A stretch of 64,000 bases of DNA from Nitratireductor sp. (GTDB lineage: Bacteria; Pseudomonadota; Alphaproteobacteria; Rhizobiales; Rhizobiaceae): positions 186,001 through 250,000 of the forward strand of contig JACKJU010000005.1 of assembly GCA_020637805.1 (NCBI GenBank), in the 5' to 3' direction. Below the pieces are notes generated by a model. That model saw nothing but the letters and a program-made list of their open reading frames with translations. It did no database searches and was not told the DNA's origin. Below, in pieces: positions 31,431-40,359 of this stretch. Each line of letters begins with the position of its first letter. The first letter of the stretch is position 1. The position numbers and the translations under genes are program-made.

Positions 31431-33098
31431 ATGTATATCTACGATGATTTCGACGAAGGGTTCGTTCGCGAGCGCGTGCGCCAGTTTCGTGGCCAGATCG
31501 AGCAGCGGATATCGGGAGCGCTCACCGAGGACGAGTTCAAGCCGCTGCGGCTGATGAACGGTCTTTATCTGCAACTTCATGCCTACATGCTGCGCGTGGC
31601 CATTCCCTATGGAACCCTGGATTCGCAAAAGATGCGGCAACTCGCCTACATCGCGGACAAGTGGGACAAGGGATATGGCCATTTCACCACCCGCCAGAAC
31701 ATCCAGTACAACTGGCCGAAACTGACCGATGTGGGTGACATCCTGGATGCGCTGGCCGATGTCGACATGCATGCAATCCAGACCTCCGGCAACTGCGTGC
31801 GCAACGTTACGTCCGATCATTTCGCCGGTGCTGCTGCCGACGAAATTGAGGATCCGCGCCCGACGGCAGAGCTGATCCGCCAGTGGTCGACGGATCATCC
31901 CGAGTTCCAGTTCCTTCCGCGCAAGTTCAAGATCGCGATTACCGGCTCTCCAAATGATCGCGCCGTTACGCGCGCACATGACATCGGCATTCGCATGGTT
32001 CGCAACGATGCTGGCGAAGCGGGCTATGAGATCATTGTCGGCGGCGGGCTTGGCCGCACACCAATGGAGGGCAAGGTGCTGCGCGAGTTCCTTCCCAAGG
32101 CCGATCTACTGCCGTACCTGGAAGCTGTCCTGCAGACCTACAACCTCGCCGGCCGCCGGGACAACAAGTACAAGGCGCGTATCAAGATACTCATCCACGA
32201 AGGCGGGCTTGACGATTTCCGAGCACGCACCGAGCAGGCATTCGAGACGATCCGAAAGGATTTCGCCGGTCCATCCGACGAACTTGCTGCGAACATTGCA
32301 CGATATTTCGAACCGCCGGAGTTCAACAATGTGCGCTCGCACGGCTTCGAAAAGGCGCTGGAAGCCAATCCGGCCTTCCGCAGCTTCTTCGAAACCAATG
32401 TGACAGAGCATCGCAATCCAGCCTATGCAATCGTCACCGTTTCTCTAAAGGCGCATGGCGCCACTCCGGGCGATGCGACATCGGACCAGATGCGAACAGT
32501 CGCCGATATCGCCGAACGCTACGGCCACGACGAGATCCGGGTCAGCCATGAACAGAACCTGATCCTGCCGCATGTTCGCAAGGCCGACCTTCCGGCTGTC
32601 TACGCGCTTCTTGTCGATGCCGGACTGGCCACGGCCAACGCCGGTCTGCTCTCCGACATCATTGCTTGCCCCGGAATGGACTATTGCGCACTGGCAACGG
32701 CGCGCTCAATTCCCGTCGCGCAGGAGATTGCCCAGCGCTTCGATGAATTGAAGCTGGAACACGAGATTGGCCCTTTGAAGATCAAGATTTCCGGCTGCAT
32801 CAATGCCTGCGGACATCACCATGTCGGACATATCGGCATTCTCGGTCTCGACCGGGCAGGGGTTGAAAACTACCAGATCACACTGGGCGGCGATGCATCG
32901 GAAGCCTTTGCGCTCGGTGAACGCGTTGGACCCAGTTTTCCGGCTGATCGCATCGTCCCTGCCATAGATACGATTGTCACGACCTATCTCGAAATCCGCG
33001 AGAGCGAAGAAGAGACGTTCCTCGAAACCTACCGGCGCACCGGTTCGGCTCCCTTCAAACAGGCTCTCTACCCCGAGGAAAACCGCCATGCGGCATGA
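31431..33098 (+). CDS. cysI: Assimilatory sulfite (nitrite/sulfite) reductase hemoprotein
   Basis: 555 residues, two ferredoxin-like repeats. The siroheme-[4Fe-4S] site is C-X5-C (ACPGMDYCALA) and C-X3-C (SGCINACGHHHVGHIG). YGHFTTRQNIQYNW and TSGNCVRNVTSDHFAG are substrate/siroheme-side motifs of the family. It reduces sulfite to sulfide with six electrons; the ferredoxin-NADP reductase gene at 34302 may supply them. Its end overlaps cysH by 11 bp. Clearly distinct from DsrAB. Confidence 0.93.
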   Translation: MYIYDDFDEGFVRERVRQFRGQIEQRISGALTEDEFKPLRLMNGLYLQLHAYMLRVAIPYGTLDSQKMRQLAYIADKWDKGYGHFTTRQNIQYNWPKLTDVGDILDALADVDMHAIQTSGNCVRNVTSDHFAGAAADEIEDPRPTAELIRQWSTDHPEFQFLPRKFKIAITGSPNDRAVTRAHDIGIRMVRNDAGEAGYEIIVGGGLGRTPMEGKVLREFLPKADLLPYLEAVLQTYNLAGRRDNKYKARIKILIHEGGLDDFRARTEQAFETIRKDFAGPSDELAANIARYFEPPEFNNVRSHGFEKALEANPAFRSFFETNVTEHRNPAYAIVTVSLKAHGATPGDATSDQMRTVADIAERYGHDEIRVSHEQNLILPHVRKADLPAVYALLVDAGLATANAGLLSDIIACPGMDYCALATARSIPVAQEIAQRFDELKLEHEIGPLKIKISGCINACGHHHVGHIGILGLDRAGVENYQITLGGDASEAFALGERVGPSFPADRIVPAIDTIVTTYLEIRESEEETFLETYRRTGSAPFKQALYPEENRHAA

Positions 33099-33825
33099 AC
33101 CGATAGTATCGCCAGCGGCGCTGGATTCCGGCGTGCAGTCTCATGAGTGGATGGTGGACTCTGCCAGGCTTGCGTTGAGAAAGGCGCTCGTGGACCGGCA
33201 ATTCGGGCGTGCTGCGGTGGTTTCATCGTTCGGCGCGGAGTCTGCGGTTCTGCTTCATCTGGTAGCAGGGATTTCATCCGATACACCGGTGCTGTTCGTC
33301 GATACGCAGATGATGTTCCAGGAAACGCTGGACTACCAGCTCGAACTTTCCGCGAAACTGGGCCTTACGGATGTGCGGCGGATATCCCAGAAGACGGAGA
33401 TGCTGCGGCGGGAAGACGTGTTCGGCAGGCTGCACCTCAAGGATACAGATGCCTGCTGCCATCTGAGAAAGAAGCTGCCGCTCGATGAAGCGCTGGCGCA
33501 GTTCGATTGCTGGATCAATGGCCGGAAACGGCATCAGTCGGCTACACGGCATGGATTGCGTCCGTTTGAAACCGACGATGCGGGCAGGCTCAAGGTCAAT
33601 CCGCTTGCCTACTGGGAGCGTGAGGACATCGAACGTTACATGGAAGCGCATGATTTGCCCTGGCATCCGCTGGTGGCCGAGGGCTTCACCTCAATCGGCT
33701 GCGCACCCTGCACAAGGTTGCCGGTTGATGCCAATGACACGCGCAGCGGACGTTGGGCCGGAGAGGAAAAGACCGAATGCGGTATCCACATTTCCGGCGG
33801 CATCGTAACCCGAAAGGCTGGCTGA
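33088..33825 (+). CDS. cysH: Adenylylsulfate (APS) reductase, CysH type with Fe-S cluster
   Basis: 245 residues. The PP-loop-type SSFGAESAVLLHL lies at 46-58. The cluster cysteines CC123-124 and C205-AP-C208 mark the [4Fe-4S] APS-reducing form rather than the cluster-free PAPS form; the catalytic Cys231 is in ECGIH. It makes sulfite for CysI. The start at 33088 lies inside the cysI end. DUF934 follows after 1 bp. Confidence 0.93.
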   Translation: MRHEPIVSPAALDSGVQSHEWMVDSARLALRKALVDRQFGRAAVVSSFGAESAVLLHLVAGISSDTPVLFVDTQMMFQETLDYQLELSAKLGLTDVRRISQKTEMLRREDVFGRLHLKDTDACCHLRKKLPLDEALAQFDCWINGRKRHQSATRHGLRPFETDDAGRLKVNPLAYWEREDIERYMEAHDLPWHPLVAEGFTSIGCAPCTRLPVDANDTRSGRWAGEEKTECGIHISGGIVTRKAG

Positions 33826-33826
33826 C

Positions 33827-34279
33827 ATGACCGTGATCATCAGAAACGGCGAGATCGCCGAGGACCACTTCAAGGGCAGGTTCGCCTGCTTCGGCGACGG
33901 GATCGCAGTGCCGGTTGGTGCTGACACAGATGAGAAAGGTCTCGATGTGCCTTCCTCGATAGATCCCGACGAACTCGTCGGACTTGCCTTTGGCTTTTCG
34001 GCCGTGCGGATCGATTTCCCGTCCTTTGCCGACGGCCGTGGCTTCTCGCTTGCTGCGCGGTTGCGCAGAGGGGGCTTCAAAGGACTTCTCCGAGCAAGGG
34101 GTCACCTGATATCGGACCAGTATCCAATGGCGATCCGGTCGGGTTTCGATGAGATTGAAATCAGCCGGGAAATGCTCGAGCGCCAGCCTGTCGAACTCTG
34201 GGCAGAAGCACTGCAGCGCGTGGAGGGCACCTATTTCCAACGGCTTTGCGCGCGCCGGCCCGTACGCGAAGCAGCCTGA
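33827..34279 (+). CDS. DUF934 protein, sulfite-reduction accessory
   Basis: 150 residues of the DUF934 family, a standard member of alphaproteobacterial cysI-cysH operons. IDFPSFADGRGFSLAARLRR and RARGHLISDQYPMAIRSGFD are the family's conserved blocks. Presumed to assist sulfite reduction; no mechanism is established. Tightly spaced after cysH. Confidence 0.85.
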   Translation: MTVIIRNGEIAEDHFKGRFACFGDGIAVPVGADTDEKGLDVPSSIDPDELVGLAFGFSAVRIDFPSFADGRGFSLAARLRRGGFKGLLRARGHLISDQYPMAIRSGFDEIEISREMLERQPVELWAEALQRVEGTYFQRLCARRPVREAA

Positions 34280-34301
34280 ACCATCTACGGAACAGATAGA
34301 A

Positions 34302-35114
34302 ATGAACACTCCCATTATGCGCAGCGATGCGCAGGCAACGGGCCTGCATCCCGACGCCCAGATTGTCACCAGCGTCACCCACTGGACCGACAGGTTATTC
34401 TCGTTTCGCCTGACCCGGCCTCGCAGCCTGCGCTTCCGCTCGGGTGAGTTCGTGATGATCGGACTTGCAGGCGATAACGGCAAGCCGCTGCTGCGTGCAT
34501 ATTCCATCGCATCGCCAAGCTGGGACGACGAACTCGAATTCTATTCGATCAAGGTGCCAGATGGTCCGCTGACATCGCGGTTGCAGAACATTCAGCCCGG
34601 ACAGGCGGTGATCGTTCGTCCGAAACCCACGGGCACACTCGTGCTGGACGCGCTGCTGCCGGGCAAACGCCTCTGGATGATTGCCAGTGGCACGGGCATC
34701 GCGCCCTTTGCCTCGCTTGTCAGGGACCCTGAGGTGCACCAAAGCTATGACGAGATCATCCTGACGCATACTTGCCGCGAAGTCGGCGACCTGGCGTATG
34801 GCAGGCATCTTGTCGAGGCGCTGAAGGACGACCCGCTTGTCGGGGAGTTCGCTTCGCAGAAGGTGAAGTATTATCCCACGACGACGCGCGAGGCATCACC
34901 GACGCAGGGGCGCATCACGGATCTGTTGCAAAGCGGGAAGGCCTATTCGGACCTTGGCGTTGCGCCGCTCGCTCCGTCAGCCGACAGGGTGATGATCTGC
35001 GGTTCCATGGGGCTGAACAGGGAGATCGCTGCGATATGCGAGGCGGCAGGACTGGAAGAAGGCTCCAATTCGAAGCCCGGCACATACGTGCTGGAGAAAG
35101 CCTTCGTCGGCTAG
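34302..35114 (+). CDS. fpr: Ferredoxin-NADP reductase
   Basis: 270 residues, bacterial plant-type FNR. FAD-binding RAYSIASPSW, NADP-binding IASGTGIAPFASLVRDPE and MICGSMGLN, and a C-terminus EKAFVG typical of the Azotobacter/Rhodobacter subclass. It starts 22 bp after DUF934 and is last in the operon, so it probably feeds electrons to CysI through ferredoxin. The start was set at 34302; an earlier in-frame start would overlap DUF934. Confidence 0.92.
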   Translation: MNTPIMRSDAQATGLHPDAQIVTSVTHWTDRLFSFRLTRPRSLRFRSGEFVMIGLAGDNGKPLLRAYSIASPSWDDELEFYSIKVPDGPLTSRLQNIQPGQAVIVRPKPTGTLVLDALLPGKRLWMIASGTGIAPFASLVRDPEVHQSYDEIILTHTCREVGDLAYGRHLVEALKDDPLVGEFASQKVKYYPTTTREASPTQGRITDLLQSGKAYSDLGVAPLAPSADRVMICGSMGLNREIAAICEAAGLEEGSNSKPGTYVLEKAFVG

Positions 35115-35115
35115 A

Positions 35116-35147
35116 TCGTTTCACCTTCAGGTGGAAACGAAATTTTT
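35116..35147 (+). terminator. Terminator-like hairpin after fpr
   Basis: A bulged stem (TCGTTTCACC, loop TTCA, GGTG-G-AAACGA; 35116-35140) starts 2 bp after the fpr stop and is followed by AATTTTT. It also belongs to the same hairpin type as 24717-24741. The rest of the 182-bp gap to the converging glgX shows nothing recognisable. Confidence 0.6.
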
Positions 35148-35296
35148 CGGCAAGCGACGGAAATTATTAGCGTATTTCGATCTTGGCGACTCCGTCAAAA
35201 TCGAAATTGCTCTTGATCTGCCGGAGGTTGCAAAACCGCGGGGGGCTGGGTCCGGACTTGCGGCTACGTCCAGACCGGATGCGTCCCACTTCGGTG

Positions 35297-37282
35297 TTAT
35301 TTCAAGGGAAGTTCGCCGGCGATGATCACGCTTCGCGGTGGCACTGCCAATCTTCCCGCAAGTTGAGTTTCCGCCACGAGATCCTGCCATGTGTGGCCGT
35401 TGCGAGCGGGCAATTGAAACGTCGGTTCCATGTCATCGCGATTGATACCAATGAGCAGGCGCGGGCCGTCCACCTCATCTGGATGCGCCAGCACCATCAT
35501 TAGCGCTCCTCCCTGCGGGTTCTCCCATTCTTCCGCGCCGAGTGGCAGGCCTGAAGGCGAAAGCCATTCGACATCTGTGAATGTGTGGCCAGGCAAGGGA
35601 TTTCCCGTCAGCAATTCGGTACGTCCCAGATGTGGCCAGTCTTGGCGGATCGTGGAAAGACCAGCGGCAAGTTCCTCAAGTGCCGTGTCACGATCCTGCC
35701 AGTTCACCCAGGTGATCGCGTTATCCTGGCAGTAGGCATTGTTGTTGCCCTGTTGTGAGCGGCCGAATTCATCGCCCGCCGTTAGCATGATCGTGCCACG
35801 CGAAACGAAAAGCAGCGTCAGAAGTGATGCAATATCGCGTCTGCGGCGTTGCCCGACTTCCGGATCGTCCGTTGCGCCTTCCACACCATTGTTCCAGGAG
35901 AAATTCTCGTTGTGGCCGTCGCGGTTTTCCTCGCCATTGGCCGCGTTGTGCTTGTGTTCATGGGAAACAAGGTCTGCCAGCGTGAAACCATCGTGGGCTG
36001 CGATGAAGTTGACACTTCTGGTGCATTCACCTGCAAAGATGTCGGAAGAACCGGCCATCGCGGTAGCGAGTTGCCCAAGCATGTGGTCATCGCCGCGCCA
36101 GAACCGTCTGATCGTGTCGCGATAGCGGTCGTTCCACTCGAGAAACGATTCCGGGAAATGTCCCAGTTGATATCCTCCGGGGCCGATGTCCCAGGGTTCG
36201 GCAATCAGCAGCCTGTCTCGAAGTACGGGATCGGCATTGATCGCGTTCAGGAGTGCGGCGTTGCGCCTGAAACCATGTGCCGAGCGGCCCAGAACGGGGG
36301 CCAAATCGAAACGGAAACCTTCGACACCGCCCGCCAGGACAAAATGCCGGAGTGCATCGGTTATCAACCGCACCATGAATGGATGCTGGCAATCGATGGT
36401 ATTTCCGGTACCCGTGTCGTTGACAAGAACGTGGTGCCCGTCATGGCGGTATGCCTGGTTGTTGCAGAGTCCGCGCAGCGAGAGGGTCGGGCCCTGCAGG
36501 TCGCTTTCGCCCGTGTGGTTGAACACGAGATCAAGGACGACGCCGATGCCTTCTGCACGCAGAGCGGTGGTCAGGTTCGCAAGATCCTCAATGCCGCCGG
36601 GTGTCAGTCTCGGGTCGAGCGCCATCAGGGTTGCCGGGTTGTAGCCCCAGGCATTGGTCAGGCCGAGCGGCGGAAGATGGCGCTCGTCGATCCATGCCGT
36701 GACCGGCATCAATTCGATGGCGCTGGCGCCGATCTTCTTGAAATGCGCGATGGCCGCCGGATGAGAGAGTGCGGCCAGCGTGCCGCGCATTTCCTCAGGT
36801 ATGTCGGGATGCAGCCGGGTGAACCCGCGGACATTGAGTTCATAAATCAGGCCGCCTGGCGCAAACAGCCGGGCATGGGCTTCGCTAATGGCCGTTGGGG
36901 TTTCTACGATGGATTTTGGCACGAGCGCAGCCGTATCGATGCTGCTGAAGCGCGGGGCGGCAAGTTCCGCATGATACGCGAACGGCCGGTCGATCCGGGT
37001 GGCGAATGGGTCGACAAGCAATTTGGCAGGGTCGAACCAGAAACCCTTTTGCGGGTCATGCGGTCCATCCGCGCGAAACCCGTAGCGCTGGCCGGGGCCA
37101 ATGCCTTCAACCGTCATTGACCAGATTCCGCTGCGATCCTTTCGCATCGGAATACGGCTGGTTTCGCGGCCATCCTGGTCAAAAAGGCAGACGGCGAGCG
37201 AAGTCGCATCCGGCGTGTAGACGCCGAAATCTATTCCGCTTGCGGTTGGAATGGCTCCAAGTTTGCCGTGAAGAATTGTCAC
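35297..37282 (-). CDS. glgX: Glycogen debranching enzyme GlgX
   Basis: 661 residues. CBM48-like N-terminus, then a GH13 barrel with GFRFDLAPVLGR (nucleophile Asp), LLIAEPWDIGPGGY (acid Glu) and FIAAHDGFTLADLVS (transition-state Asp). It hydrolyses alpha-1,6 branches left by GlgP. The ATG overlaps the pgm stop (ATGA), so it ends the glycogen operon; it converges with fpr. Confidence 0.95.
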   Translation of the reverse strand: MTILHGKLGAIPTASGIDFGVYTPDATSLAVCLFDQDGRETSRIPMRKDRSGIWSMTVEGIGPGQRYGFRADGPHDPQKGFWFDPAKLLVDPFATRIDRPFAYHAELAAPRFSSIDTAALVPKSIVETPTAISEAHARLFAPGGLIYELNVRGFTRLHPDIPEEMRGTLAALSHPAAIAHFKKIGASAIELMPVTAWIDERHLPPLGLTNAWGYNPATLMALDPRLTPGGIEDLANLTTALRAEGIGVVLDLVFNHTGESDLQGPTLSLRGLCNNQAYRHDGHHVLVNDTGTGNTIDCQHPFMVRLITDALRHFVLAGGVEGFRFDLAPVLGRSAHGFRRNAALLNAINADPVLRDRLLIAEPWDIGPGGYQLGHFPESFLEWNDRYRDTIRRFWRGDDHMLGQLATAMAGSSDIFAGECTRSVNFIAAHDGFTLADLVSHEHKHNAANGEENRDGHNENFSWNNGVEGATDDPEVGQRRRRDIASLLTLLFVSRGTIMLTAGDEFGRSQQGNNNAYCQDNAITWVNWQDRDTALEELAAGLSTIRQDWPHLGRTELLTGNPLPGHTFTDVEWLSPSGLPLGAEEWENPQGGALMMVLAHPDEVDGPRLLIGINRDDMEPTFQLPARNGHTWQDLVAETQLAGRLAVPPRSVIIAGELPLK

Positions 37283-38907
37283 GTGATAACGGTGGGTGCG
37301 TCGCGTCCGGTCAGTTTGGCTATTTGAGCGATTTCATCTGCGGCGGCGATAAGATCGGCCAGGGCTTCCTGCGTGTCGATACCGTGAAGTGCGGGGTCGG
37401 GTTCGTATCGCTCGATGTAAACGCGAAGCGTTGCGCCGGAGGTTCCCGTGCCGGACAGGCGATAGACGATACGCGAACCGCCTTCGAACAGGATGCGCAC
37501 GCCCTGATGCGAAGAAGTCGAACCGTCGACCGGATCGTGATAGGTGAAGTCGTCGGCAGTTTCGATCTTCATGCCGTTTACTTCGGTTCCTGCCAGTCCG
37601 GGCAGTTTTTCCCGCAGTCCGTCCATCAGGCCGTTGGCGATACCGGTATCGATCGCTTCATAGTCGTGGCGCGAATAATAGTTGCGGCCATATTCGGCCC
37701 AGTGTTTCTCGACGATCTGCTTTAACGGCTCCCTGCGGGCGGCCAGTATGTTCAGCCACAGAAGGACGGCCCACAGGCCATCCTTTTCGCGCACATGGTC
37801 CGAGCCGGTGCCCGCACTTTCCTCGCCGCAGATTGTGACCTTGCCGGCGTCGAGCAGATTGCCGAAGAATTTCCAGCCGGTGGGTGTCTCGAAGATGCCG
37901 ATCCCAAGTTTTCCGGCGACACGGTCTGCTGCTCCGCTGGTCGGCATGGAACGGGCAATGCCCGCAAGCCCCTTGGCGTAGCCGGGGGCGAGATGCGCGT
38001 TTGCCGCCAGCATCGCAACGGAATCCGACGGCGTGACGAAGATGCCGGCACCCAGAATGAGGTTGCGGTCGCCGTCGCCATCCGATGCAGCAGCAAAGTC
38101 GGGTGGGTTCGCTCCCATGACGGCATCGTAGAGATGGCGCGCGTGAACTAGGTTCGGATCGGGGTGGTGGTGGCCGAAATCGGGCAGGGGGGTTCCATTG
38201 AGTACCGTTCCCGCCGGAGCACCGAGCCTGCGCTCGATGATCTCGGTTGCATAGGGGCCGGTCACTGCAGACATCGCATCGAAGGTGATCGAGAAGCCCG
38301 AGGCAAACAGATCGCGTATGGCATCGAAGTCGAACAGCGTTTCCATGAGCGCGGCGTAATCAGAAACCGGGTCAATGACTTCCACGGCCATTCCGGCTGT
38401 GTCGTAATTACCGGTTTTCGAAAGATCGATGTCAGGTGCTTGCACCGTCTTGTAGGTTTCGATGGTCTTCGTGCGCTCGAAGATCGCATCGGTCAGATGT
38501 TCCGGCGCGGGGCCGCCATTGGAGGCATTGTACTTGATGCCGAAATCCTCTTCCGGGCCTCCCGGATTGTGGCTCGCAGAAAGGATGATCCCGCCAAATG
38601 CCTCGTACTTGCGAATGATGTGCGAGGCAGCCGGTGTCGACAGTATCCCGTTCTGGCCCACGAGCACCCGGCCAAAGCCGTTGGCCGCAGCCATGCGTAT
38701 CGCCTTCTGGATGACGACGTCATTGTAGTAGCGGCCGTCCCCGCCGATGACGAGGGTCTTGCCTTCAAAGCCTGAAAGGCAGTCAAAGACAGACTGGATG
38801 AAATTCTCGGCATAGTTGGGCTGCGCGAAAACAGGCACCTTCTTGCGAAGTCCGGATGTGCCGGGCTTCTGGTCCTGGTAGGGAGTTGTCGACACGGTTT
38901 CGATCAT
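37279..38907 (-). CDS. pgm: Phosphoglucomutase
   Basis: 542 residues, alpha-phosphohexomutase family. Phosphoserine loop SASHNPGGPEEDFG, metal loop SDGDGDRN and sugar-binding GEESAGTGSDH are intact. It interconverts glucose-1-phosphate and glucose-6-phosphate, linking glycogen to central metabolism. The start at 38907 overlaps the glgA stop (ATGA) and gives the expected MIETVSTTPYQDQKPGTSGL N-terminus. Confidence 0.95.
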   Translation of the reverse strand: MIETVSTTPYQDQKPGTSGLRKKVPVFAQPNYAENFIQSVFDCLSGFEGKTLVIGGDGRYYNDVVIQKAIRMAAANGFGRVLVGQNGILSTPAASHIIRKYEAFGGIILSASHNPGGPEEDFGIKYNASNGGPAPEHLTDAIFERTKTIETYKTVQAPDIDLSKTGNYDTAGMAVEVIDPVSDYAALMETLFDFDAIRDLFASGFSITFDAMSAVTGPYATEIIERRLGAPAGTVLNGTPLPDFGHHHPDPNLVHARHLYDAVMGANPPDFAAASDGDGDRNLILGAGIFVTPSDSVAMLAANAHLAPGYAKGLAGIARSMPTSGAADRVAGKLGIGIFETPTGWKFFGNLLDAGKVTICGEESAGTGSDHVREKDGLWAVLLWLNILAARREPLKQIVEKHWAEYGRNYYSRHDYEAIDTGIANGLMDGLREKLPGLAGTEVNGMKIETADDFTYHDPVDGSTSSHQGVRILFEGGSRIVYRLSGTGTSGATLRVYIERYEPDPALHGIDTQEALADLIAAADEIAQIAKLTGRDAPTVIT

Positions 38908-40352
38908 GCCTTTGCCTGCCTGTCGATGAGGTCCTGAAATAGATTTCGATAGCGTTCGGCGCTTGCCTGCCAGGTGACGTCGGTCGTCATGCCGTTCTTT
39001 ACCATGCGTGCCCAAGCCTTGCCGTCGCGCTTGACTGCGGCGGCATCGGCCACGCCTTCGACAATCGCCCGTGCACTCAGCGGCCCAAGATGGAAACCCG
39101 TGGCGATCCCCGCAGCCAAACCCGCCATGTTGGCGTCGATTACCGTATCGGCCAGCCCGCCCGTGCGGGCGACGATGGGTACGCAGCCGTAGCGCAGCGC
39201 ACAAAGCTGCGTCAGCCCGCAGGGTTCGAAGCGCGAGGGAACGAGAATGGCGTCACAGCCGCCCTGCATCAGGTGAGCCAGCGGCTCATCATATCCGACC
39301 TGTATCGCAACCCGTCCCGGATGGCGTTGAGCCGCCTGCTGCAATGCGTTCTCCAACCCCTTGTCGCCGGAACCCAGAATGGCGAGGCTTGCGCCATTGG
39401 CGACGATGCCGTCGACCGCCTCGGCCAGCAGGTCCATTCCCTTTTGCCACGTCAGGCGAGTGACGATTGCAACGAGAAGCCCGTCTCCCGGTTTCAGCCC
39501 AAAGTGCTTTGCGACTGCCTTGCGGTTGCCTGAGCGCCTTGCGCTGGTGCGCGTGGCAAAACCGGTTGCAAGAGCCGGATCGGTCTCCGGGTTCCACACG
39601 TCGGTATCGATGCCGTTGACGATGCCGCTCACCACACCGGCTCGGGCATTGATCAGGCCTTCCAGTCCCATTCCAAACTCGGCGTTGCGGATTTCGCGGG
39701 CATAGGTGGGGCTGACGGTGGTAATCGCGTCAGCGGCCTGCAACCCGCCTTTGAGAAACCCGACGCTTCCGTAATACTCCACGCCGTCGAACGACCATGC
39801 GCTCGCAGGCAGGCCCAGTTCACCAAACACCTGTGCTGCAAACTGTCCCTGGAAAGCGATGTTGTGAATCGTCATCACGCTGGGCGGGGCGGGTTCGGTG
39901 CCAAAGCGAAGATAGGCCGGGGTGAGTGCTGCCTGCCAGTCATGGCAGTGCACGACATCCGGCTTGTATCCCTTGAGTGCGCCGGTTGCGATCATCGCCG
40001 CCGCTTTCGCGAAAACGGAGAACCGGCGCCAATTGTCGCCGTAGTCGGCACCATTCAGATCTGCGTAGGGGCCTCCGTCACGTTCGAACAGGCCCGGAGC
40101 CTTGACGATCAGAAGATCAAGACCGGCCACCTTCGCACCGAGTATCGACACGGCATGGCCGCCGATGTTGGCAAACTCGGCAACGAGCTTCGCCTTGGGG
40201 CATTTGTCCAGCACCTGCGAATATCCCGGCAGCACCGTGCGGGTCTGGACGCCAAGCTTTTCAAGCGCGGCAGGAAGTGCGCCCGTGACGTCGGCAAGAC
40301 CACCGGTCTTTATCAGCGGGAAGATTTCAGAGGCGACGGAAAGCAGCTTCAT
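38904..40352 (-). CDS. glgA: Glycogen synthase GlgA
   Basis: 482 residues, GT5. MKLLSVASEIFPLIKTGGLA at the N-terminus contains the ADP-glucose-binding KTGGLADV motif; the C-terminal half has VPSRFEPCGLTQLCALRYG. An in-frame TTG two codons upstream is possible, but homologues begin at this ATG. It elongates glycogen from ADP-glucose made by GlgC. Starts 7 bp after glgC. Confidence 0.95.
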   Translation of the reverse strand: MKLLSVASEIFPLIKTGGLADVTGALPAALEKLGVQTRTVLPGYSQVLDKCPKAKLVAEFANIGGHAVSILGAKVAGLDLLIVKAPGLFERDGGPYADLNGADYGDNWRRFSVFAKAAAMIATGALKGYKPDVVHCHDWQAALTPAYLRFGTEPAPPSVMTIHNIAFQGQFAAQVFGELGLPASAWSFDGVEYYGSVGFLKGGLQAADAITTVSPTYAREIRNAEFGMGLEGLINARAGVVSGIVNGIDTDVWNPETDPALATGFATRTSARRSGNRKAVAKHFGLKPGDGLLVAIVTRLTWQKGMDLLAEAVDGIVANGASLAILGSGDKGLENALQQAAQRHPGRVAIQVGYDEPLAHLMQGGCDAILVPSRFEPCGLTQLCALRYGCVPIVARTGGLADTVIDANMAGLAAGIATGFHLGPLSARAIVEGVADAAAVKRDGKAWARMVKNGMTTDVTWQASAERYRNLFQDLIDRQAKA

Positions 40353-40359
40353 CGGCAAC

